From assembly GCA_031289935.1 (NCBI GenBank), contig JAITON010000045.1:1-5227 (forward strand): a stretch of 5,227 bases of DNA. Reading direction: 5' to 3'. The stretch comes from Treponema sp. (GTDB taxonomy: Bacteria > Spirochaetota > Spirochaetia > Treponematales > Breznakiellaceae). Position numbers and translations under genes: made by a program. Shown here piece by piece: positions 1 through 4,542 of the stretch. Within the stretch, counting starts at the first letter, position 1. Every line of letters begins with the position of its first letter. The notes beneath the pieces are model-generated. The model had not been told where the DNA came from. It searched no databases and was given only the letters and a program-made list of their open reading frames with translations.

Positions 1-823
1 CGTCGGGGTTCGCGTTAGTAGGGACCGCAGGGTTCGTTACCGTGGCGCCGGTATACGAGAACGCATCCTCGTAGAGATCCTGGAAAGTGTAACGGGGGGA
101 GTACGCGCTCAGGGTAACCCGGGCGATGTAGACGGTCCCGGGGATGAAGGACCCCGATACCGACGTCGTACCGTCATCCTCGAACCAGGCAACCTGACCG
201 GGGACAGTCCATTGCCCGCCGCTTATGGTGAGCACGTCTTGAGCCGCAGTATTCGGCGTCTCGTACTGGACAGGCCAGATCACGAGGGGGGTTATATCAC
301 GGCTTTTTACCAGCAGCGCGTCGCTGTTGTCTCCGCTCGTGGACTCCACAACCCAGATTGACGGCATCTTATAGGGGGTGTACTGCCGGAGATTGTCGGG
401 GTGCAGGAACTGAAGCTCGTATTGGAAGGCATCACCCTTCACCGGATTATCAAAGTACATCCGCACCTCATCCAGACTTGCGAGTACCCTAAATTCGGGC
501 GGGTGCTTAGGTTCATAGCCATCGAGCAGCTTCCGTTGGAGTATAAAATCCGTTTTGTTGGGATTTGAAATGGCCACTTTAAGTATAAAAGGCTTCCCTT
601 CTTCAATGACGATTGTATCCGCATCGATCGTTCTGGGTGCCTGCGCAGACACAGAGGGGGACCAGCCCGTACCCTGGATTGTATTGGCATAGAGGGCAAC
701 AAAGTTATCCATATCGTTATTGAAGCCGCTGCCGCAGGAATAGACGGCTAAAACAATCATCCCGAGGAGCGCAAAAATGATCGTAACGCTTAACCACGAT
801 AAAAAAACCTTGTCTTTCTTCAC
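1..823 (-). CDS. Putative lipoprotein with C-terminal treponeme-type beta module, partial (C-terminus beyond window)
   Basis: The minus-strand frame stays open for 274 codons from a GTG at 823-821 to the left edge. The GTG is chosen because AGGGAG (835-830) lies six bases before it and a signal peptide follows at once. That signal is Lys2/Lys3/Lys5, a hydrophobic stretch at about residues 6-28, then V-Y-S-C with Cys30 as likely lipidation site. Spirochaete lipoboxes are known to be permissive; I infer a membrane-anchored, exported protein. Residues 34-200 look beta-rich and match no family I recognise. From about residue 205 a module begins with W-T-V-P and continues with GSFIPGTVYIARVTLSA, Y-T-F and G-A-T-V-T-N. 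It resembles repeats I remember from termite-gut treponeme surface proteins. The gene is more A/T-rich than its GC-rich neighbours, which may reflect a different history. The reading frame is firm; the function is unknown. Confidence 0.85.
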   Translation of the reverse strand, partial: MKKDKVFLSWLSVTIIFALLGMIVLAVYSCGSGFNNDMDNFVALYANTIQGTGWSPSVSAQAPRTIDADTIVIEEGKPFILKVAISNPNKTDFILQRKLLDGYEPKHPPEFRVLASLDEVRMYFDNPVKGDAFQYELQFLHPDNLRQYTPYKMPSIWVVESTSGDNSDALLVKSRDITPLVIWPVQYETPNTAAQDVLTISGGQWTVPGQVAWFEDDGTTSVSGSFIPGTVYIARVTLSAYSPRYTFQDLYEDAFSYTGATVTNPAVPTNANPD

Positions 824-829
824 AAGCTA

Positions 830-835
830 CTCCCT
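830..835 (-). promoter_or_regulatory. Ribosome binding site deciding the GTG start of the lipoprotein gene
   Basis: AGGGAG on the minus strand stands six bases before the GTG at 823. It supports this start over internal ATG codons, which would remove the signal peptide. Confidence 0.7.
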
Positions 836-847
836 ACCCATTATTCG

Positions 848-887
848 AGCATAACACATATTATCAATATCGTAGAATTTGGAACAA
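848..887 (-). promoter_or_regulatory. Candidate promoter region for the lipoprotein gene
   Basis: The 92-base gap between the GH57 stop and the lipoprotein start is strikingly AT-rich compared with the flanking genes. On the minus strand it holds TTGTTC (887-882), a 16-base spacer and GATAAT (865-860), a fair sigma-70-type pair. An alternative is an extended -10, TG-T-TATGCT, with the hexamer at 853-848 but no good -35. Either would give a short leader containing the AGGGAG site. No strong terminator follows the GH57 stop, so readthrough from upstream is also possible. Confidence 0.4.
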
Positions 888-915
888 AAATCAAGCCTTT
901 TTGCACGAGAAGCGC

Positions 916-2487
916 TTACTCTTTGCGGCGGAAAACCCGGTAATTTATGCGGGGAAAGAAGTTATGCCGCTTTTCCAGGCTGGTCAGCCACTCGGTGCTG
1001 ATATGGCTGGAGCCCACGGCCTCGTAGATAGTGGTAAAGTTCCGCAGGGCCATTTCGATCTGGCTGCGGGCAAAGGCGGCGGTCTCCTGTTGGTGGAGCA
1101 TCCGGGGCCAGTCCGAAGCCTGGGCCAGGAGTATTTCCCGGGCGGCCTGGTTCAGAGCCCGCTCCCTGAGACCCCGGTCGTTGGGGAAGCGCCCGGCCAG
1201 ATCAATCATCCGCTCCAGGGCGCAGTGGAGGTGGCGGTAGATCCAGTCGTTGGATGCATTGAGCCAGGTTTCGGCATAACCGTTCCGGCCCCAGGAGGAA
1301 TAGGCCGGGAGGCTGGTTTCCAGGGGGGCGGGGTCCGGCGCCCGTCGCAGGCTGTAGAGGTATTCGCCGCAGTTCATGATACGGAGATCGGTCCGGCAGG
1401 CAGCTTCCAGGAACAGAGCCTCCAGAAAGTCCGTGCCCTCGTACCAGCGGCGGCCAAAGGCATCGGCCTCCCAGGCGCAGAGGCTGACGGGCGGGCCCCC
1501 GCTCCGTTCTCCCGCCAGGCGAAGCCGGGCCAGGCTGGCTTCCAGGAAGGCCCGGGCCTGTTCCCGGACCTGTTTCCGGGCGGCGTCCGGGTCGTAGAGC
1601 GCCGGGACGGCCCCCCCGGCAGTGAGAGCACGGTACTTGTAGCCCGTGGGCCCCCGCCGGCCCCGGACCATAAAGGGGGCCAGGGACTCCGGGGGCAGTT
1701 CGTAGCCCGCGTCCTGGCTATTGTCCCGGCAGCCGGGCTGGAGGCGGAAATCCCCCATATCGGACCGTGCGGAAGGATCCCGGGTAAGAATATAGTTGCG
1801 GGCCGGGCTCTGGTAGGGGAAGAAGCAGCCCCGGGAAGGGACCGGCTCCCCCAGAAAGGCCCCGTGGGTATCTACCACGGTATAGCAGAAACCGTAAGAC
1901 CGCAGGCAGGGATCCAGTTCGGCGGTCCAGCCCATTTCCGGGAGCCAGAAGCCCAGGGGATTACTGCCGAAATGCTCCCGGTAGGAACTCAGGGCGGTCT
2001 CAATCTGAGCCTGGAGCGCCTCGGGATAGGCCGTATAGAGGGGGAGGAAGGCGTGGCTGGCTGCGGTACAGAGGATCTCCACCCTCCCCTTCTTCTGGTA
2101 AACATCCAGGGCCTGGATCAGGTTGTTCTCGTGGCGGACCGAAAAAAAGGCCCGTTTCTCCACCATCCGGTCGTAGTAATAACAAACCAGGCGGTTCAGC
2201 TCCGGGGATTCCTGGGTCCGTTCCAGCTCCCGTAGGCCGAACTCAAGCTGCTTGTCCGTATACGCCAGGTAACGGCGGATAAAAAAACGGTCCTGGAGCA
2301 GATCGCAGAGCAACGGCGAAATAGCGAGACCCAGCTTAAAGGGAATCCTGCCCGATTCCAGGCGGTCGAGCATTTCCAGGAGGGGGATATAGGTCTCCGA
2401 CAGGGCCTCGAACAACTGCGGTTCCTGGTCCCGGATAAAGGGCAGATGGGCGCTTAGAATGAGGGAAATGACCGGGGCTTCACTCAC
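916..2487 (-). CDS. GH57 / DUF1957 family protein, 1,4-alpha-glucan branching enzyme-like, with altered catalytic signature
   Basis: This 523-residue protein has the full architecture and usual length of bacterial GH57 glucan-branching enzymes, which cut and re-join alpha-1,4 chains as alpha-1,6 branches in glycogen-type polymers; it is presumably cytoplasmic. Visible in order: S-A-H-L-P-F (12-17, motif 1), G-R-V-E-I-L with the A-S-H-A-F-L-P-L stretch (134-150, motif 2), G-F-W-L-P-E-M (179-185) with Glu184 as expected nucleophile, V-V-D-T-H-G (204-209), T-G-Y-K-Y (281-285), S-S-W-G-R-N-G-Y (397-404), then a DUF1957 end with A-R-E-I-L-L-A-Q-A-S-D-W (449-460) and N-F-F-P-R-I-N-Y (509-516). The acid/base motif, normally D-x-E-L-F-G-H-W-W, reads E340-A-D342-A-F-G-R-R-W. 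The frame could be opened further upstream, but the GTG at 2487 is preferred: GGAGGA precedes it by five bases, and earlier codons encode non-family sequence inside the DUF4912 gene. Family is secure; branching activity is uncertain. Confidence 0.93.
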   Translation of the reverse strand: MSEAPVISLILSAHLPFIRDQEPQLFEALSETYIPLLEMLDRLESGRIPFKLGLAISPLLCDLLQDRFFIRRYLAYTDKQLEFGLRELERTQESPELNRLVCYYYDRMVEKRAFFSVRHENNLIQALDVYQKKGRVEILCTAASHAFLPLYTAYPEALQAQIETALSSYREHFGSNPLGFWLPEMGWTAELDPCLRSYGFCYTVVDTHGAFLGEPVPSRGCFFPYQSPARNYILTRDPSARSDMGDFRLQPGCRDNSQDAGYELPPESLAPFMVRGRRGPTGYKYRALTAGGAVPALYDPDAARKQVREQARAFLEASLARLRLAGERSGGPPVSLCAWEADAFGRRWYEGTDFLEALFLEAACRTDLRIMNCGEYLYSLRRAPDPAPLETSLPAYSSWGRNGYAETWLNASNDWIYRHLHCALERMIDLAGRFPNDRGLRERALNQAAREILLAQASDWPRMLHQQETAAFARSQIEMALRNFTTIYEAVGSSHISTEWLTSLEKRHNFFPRINYRVFRRKE

Positions 2488-3082
2488 GGTATTCCTCCAG
2501 GTCCGGGAAAGACGATTCCGCAGGGAAGTTAGTCCGGGCCGGGGCGGCCAGAGCAGGCAGGCTAAAGGGCCGGGAGACGGCCAGCACGGGACATGCCGGG
2601 CCCCGAAGGGCGCAGAGTTCCAGGGTATAGGCCTGTTTTTCGGCCGGGGAAAGGGAGGGGAAACCCAGGTAACGGCCCGAGTCGGCGATCTCCACGGGAA
2701 CAGAGAAAGACGCCCCCGCCCCGGAGACCCTGAGCACATAGCCTTCAAAATCCTCCGCCCCTTCGTGGTTTTCCCGGTCCCGGGCGCTTATCTCCCAGAA
2801 GGCGTAGATCCAGAGTGGGTCCCGGATCAGCACATCAATAAAGTTGATATTATACTGTTGCGGCAGGAGCGCCGGCATCCCAAAATTGGCCTTGGAAGGA
2901 GGGGGCTTCTGCTTTTCGGGCTCCTCGGGCCAGTCATCGTCGCCGGCATCCAGCAACTCTTCTATGATAAAGGAACGTTCCAGACCCGGAGGCAACGCGA
3001 GCCCCAGAGAATCGGCCATACCGGTGAGTTCGGCGGTAGAAAGCCCTTCCAGATACGGAAGATTCAGGGAAACATCTGTCAT
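2480..3082 (-). CDS. DUF4912 domain-containing protein
   Basis: This 200-residue protein carries the DUF4912 signature: Tyr77, then F-I-D-V-L-I-R-D-P-L-W-I-Y-A-F-W-E (81-97), with the R-D-P and W-E pairs typical of the family, and a later beta-rich half to about residue 175 ending in A-V-S-R-P-F-S-L-P. Residues 11-45 (L-S-T-A-E-L, S-L-G-L, F-I-I-E-E-L-L) resemble a small helical SAP or Rho-N-like unit. An acidic/Pro/Lys linker (46-65) joins the two. There is no signal peptide or membrane segment. The biochemical role of DUF4912 is not established to my knowledge. The last eight bases overlap the GH57 start, so the two proteins are probably made together and may act on the same glucan; a regulatory or carbohydrate-binding role is inference. 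There is no Shine-Dalgarno before the ATG, but a -10-like element sits close upstream. No alternative in-frame start lies just upstream. Confidence 0.9.
   Translation of the reverse strand: MTDVSLNLPYLEGLSTAELTGMADSLGLALPPGLERSFIIEELLDAGDDDWPEEPEKQKPPPSKANFGMPALLPQQYNINFIDVLIRDPLWIYAFWEISARDRENHEGAEDFEGYVLRVSGAGASFSVPVEIADSGRYLGFPSLSPAEKQAYTLELCALRGPACPVLAVSRPFSLPALAAPARTNFPAESSFPDLEEYRE
2493..2498 (-). promoter_or_regulatory. Ribosome binding site deciding the GTG start of the GH57 gene
   Basis: GGAGGA on the minus strand lies within the last codons of the DUF4912 gene, five bases before the GTG at 2487. It fixes the start and suggests translation coupled to the upstream gene. Confidence 0.8.
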
Positions 3083-3091
3083 ACAGGAAGA

Positions 3092-3120
3092 ATCATGGGT
3101 AAAACCGGGGGGATGGTCAA
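3092..3120 (-). promoter_or_regulatory. Candidate promoter for the DUF4912-GH57 pair, possibly leaderless
   Basis: On the minus strand TTGACC (3120-3115) is followed after 17 bases by CATGAT (3097-3092), which matches TATAAT at four of six positions. Transcription would begin around 3085-3083, only a few bases before the ATG at 3082. That fits the absence of a ribosome binding site. This is a pattern-based call. Confidence 0.45.
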
Positions 3121-3148
3121 GCCCCCAGGAAAGCGCAGGGAAAAACGC

Positions 3149-3160
3149 CGGAATTTTCCG
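3149..3160. repeat. Short inverted repeat in the divergent regulatory region
   Basis: CGGAA-TT-TTCCG forms perfect five-base arms around a two-base centre. It lies between the two divergent candidate promoters and outside both genes, so it could be an operator. A 12-base palindrome can also occur by chance in GC-rich DNA. Confidence 0.3.
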
Positions 3161-3188
3161 CGCCTCCCTAGCGGCCCCAGGCGAAGTC

Positions 3189-3197
3189 TGCTATGAT
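3189..3197 (+). promoter_or_regulatory. Extended -10 element for the pentapeptide-hydrolase pair, possibly leaderless
   Basis: TG-C-TATGAT is a good extended -10 (hexamer at 3192-3197); no convincing -35 is seen at the expected distance. Initiation about seven bases downstream falls at or next to the ATG at 3204. Only a weak GGA stands before that ATG, so a leaderless or near-leaderless transcript is plausible. Confidence 0.45.
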
Positions 3198-3203
3198 GGA
3201 ACC

Positions 3204-3794
3204 ATGTTTAGCCAGATTCTTTGCGACACGGGCTGCGGACGGACCGCACTGACGGGCTCCAGACTCTGCGCCCTCCATTCGGCGGACCAACGGGCCGATG
3301 CCCGGCGGATTACGGACCATATCAGCGCACGGAAGCGGATTAGCGACCTCAACGCAGCGGGGCTCCACTTTGAGGGGGCCGACTTTTCCGGGCGGCAGTT
3401 CCTGGGCTGCAATTTTCAGAAGGCGTTTTTTTCCCGGTGCCTCTTTACCGGAAGCCTGATGCGGCTCTCTTTTTTCGACTTTGCGGCCTTTTCCAACTGC
3501 GATTTTTCGGGCAGCAGCCTCCTGTTTCTCTCTTTTGCGGGCGCGGACTTCCAGGATTGCAGCTTCGAGGGTTCCGAACTGGTGCACCTGAACTGCGGGG
3601 GGAGCATCATCAGGGACTGTACCTTCAATAACTCAAATCTCTATAACAGCCGCTTCATCATGGCGGATATCAGCAATACGGACTTCGAAGACTGCAATCT
3701 GAAAAAGACCTTCTTTTACCTGGCCCGGCAGGAAAAGCTCTCCTTTAAGGCCTCCAATACGGCGGAAGCCTTCTTTGAGCTGGGGGCTAAGTAA
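3204..3794 (+). CDS. Pentapeptide-repeat protein with N-terminal Cys/His (zinc-knuckle-like) segment
   Basis: This 196-residue protein has two visible parts. Residues 7-25 hold Cys7-x3-Cys11-x10-Cys22-x2-His25, spaced like a small zinc-binding knuckle. After a charged, probably helical linker (26-50), residues 54-173 can be cut into 24 uninterrupted five-residue units with Phe or Leu at the centre, for example A-D-F-S-G, C-N-F-Q-K, C-D-F-S-G, A-D-F-Q-D, C-S-F-E-G. Known pentapeptide proteins fold as a right-handed quadrilateral beta-helix; 24 units would give six coils. The family is mostly of unknown function, though some members (Qnr, MfpA) mimic DNA and bind gyrase; nothing here shows that role. 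The frame is open far upstream, but the ATG at 3204 is chosen because earlier codons lie in non-coding-looking DNA and an extended -10 ends seven bases before it. The stop shares one base with the next gene, implying an operon. Confidence 0.88.
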   Translation: MFSQILCDTGCGRTALTGSRLCALHSADQRADARRITDHISARKRISDLNAAGLHFEGADFSGRQFLGCNFQKAFFSRCLFTGSLMRLSFFDFAAFSNCDFSGSSLLFLSFAGADFQDCSFEGSELVHLNCGGSIIRDCTFNNSNLYNSRFIMADISNTDFEDCNLKKTFFYLARQEKLSFKASNTAEAFFELGAK

Positions 3795-4468
3795 TGAATG
3801 TCTATTTTAACTACTGCCTGCCGGGCTTTTCCAATTGCTATATTCTGGGCAGCGATGGTGGAGACGCCGACAGGGAGGCTGGCTCTGTACCGGAGGCAGG
3901 GGCGGCGCCGGCCGAACCCCCGGATGCCCTCATCGTGGACCCCGGGGCGATGAACGAGAACATCGTGGACATCGTAGAGCGGCAAGGCTACCGGATCCGG
4001 GGGGTACTCCTGACCCATGACCACTGGAACCATTGCCGGGGGCTCAGGACCCTCAAGCGGATATACGAGACAGATATCTACGCGGTGAATCAGCAGGTCC
4101 GGGACTTCACAACGGTGATGGTCAAGAATGGAGATAGCCTGAACCTGGGGCGCTTCCAGGTTGGGGTGATCGGAATACCGGGCCACTCGACCGATTCGGT
4201 GGTGTACCGGATCGGCAACCTGCTCTTTACCGGGGATACCCTGAGCGCGGGGTTGCTGGGCACGACGGTCAGTACCTACGGGGAACGGGTCCAGATAGCG
4301 ACCCTGCAAAGCCGGCTCTTCTCCCTGACGGGGGATTTTGTGGTGCTACCGGGCCACGGGCCGCCCTCCTCCCTGGAGGCGGAGCGGCGCTTCAACGCAG
4401 GGTTCCAGGAGTTTGAGGAGCACAAGATCCGCCGCCCCCAGTTCAATCTGGACCTTCTGGACGACTAG
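3794..4468 (+). CDS. Metallo-beta-lactamase-fold hydrolase (glyoxalase II-like), with Asn in the metal motif
   Basis: This 224-residue protein has the order of a small glyoxalase II-type MBL hydrolase: N-C-Y-I-L-G (14-19), L-I-V-D-P-G (46-51), T-H-D-H-W-N-H (74-80), P-G-H-S (129-132), F-T-G-D-T-L (145-150) and L-P-G-H-G-P (185-190). These supply metal ligands His75, His77, His80, His131, Asp148 and His188. The family consensus H-x-H-x-D-H has Asn79 in place of Asp. An Ala/Pro/Glu/Gly-rich insertion of about 20 residues (22-43) interrupts the first two strands. Known members hydrolyse thioesters, phosphoesters or lactams; the substrate cannot be told from sequence. There is no signal peptide, so it is probably cytoplasmic. 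The ATG shares its A with the TAA of the pentapeptide gene, and GGGGG (3782-3786) could serve as ribosome binding site, so the two are likely translationally coupled. Confidence 0.9.
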   Translation: MNVYFNYCLPGFSNCYILGSDGGDADREAGSVPEAGAAPAEPPDALIVDPGAMNENIVDIVERQGYRIRGVLLTHDHWNHCRGLRTLKRIYETDIYAVNQQVRDFTTVMVKNGDSLNLGRFQVGVIGIPGHSTDSVVYRIGNLLFTGDTLSAGLLGTTVSTYGERVQIATLQSRLFSLTGDFVVLPGHGPPSSLEAERRFNAGFQEFEEHKIRRPQFNLDLLDD

Positions 4469-4475
4469 GAGCCTG

Positions 4476-4527
4476 GTGCGATAAATTGCACAATTCCCTA
4501 TTGAGTGGGCTAAAGCCCCATAAACTC
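4476..4527. other. Two weak hairpins between convergent genes
   Basis: GTGCGA/TTGCAC (4476-4491, loop TAAA, one G-T pair) and GGGCT/AGCCC (4507-4518, two-base loop) lie in the 74-base gap between the hydrolase and SPOR stops. The second can be extended by GAGT/ACTC (4503-4506 with 4524-4527) across a five-base bulge. Neither is followed by a T-tract on either strand, so these are at best weak or factor-dependent bidirectional end signals. Confidence 0.25.
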
Positions 4528-4542
4528 CTCGGACGCACTCCC

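Noticed and set aside
439..702. An 87-codon minus-strand frame inside the lipoprotein gene.
   Set aside because: It is an out-of-frame shadow; the GTG-started frame with a signal peptide is the real one.
880..918. An A-tract/T-tract (AAAAAGGCTTGATTTTT) after the GH57 stop as a terminator.
   Set aside because: The stem would be only five A-T pairs with no GC core, too weak for an intrinsic terminator.
901..2235. A 444-codon open frame on the plus strand opposite the GH57 gene.
   Set aside because: It is antisense to a gene with clear family motifs. Its Gly/Pro/Ala-rich translation has no recognisable domain, and long antisense frames are expected in GC-rich DNA.
2488..2748. An 87-codon N-terminal extension of the GH57 frame.
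   Set aside because: It lies inside the DUF4912 gene in another frame and encodes Pro/Arg/Trp-rich sequence unlike GH57. The GTG at 2487 has a strong ribosome binding site and is followed at once by family sequence.
2459..3196. A 245-codon plus-strand frame opposite the DUF4912 gene.
   Set aside because: It is antisense to a recognisable DUF4912 protein, has no family features, and is explained by GC-rich codon use.
2844..3203. An upstream extension of the pentapeptide frame.
   Set aside because: It runs antisense through the DUF4912 gene and across the divergent promoter region; the pentapeptide protein's own features begin after the ATG at 3204.
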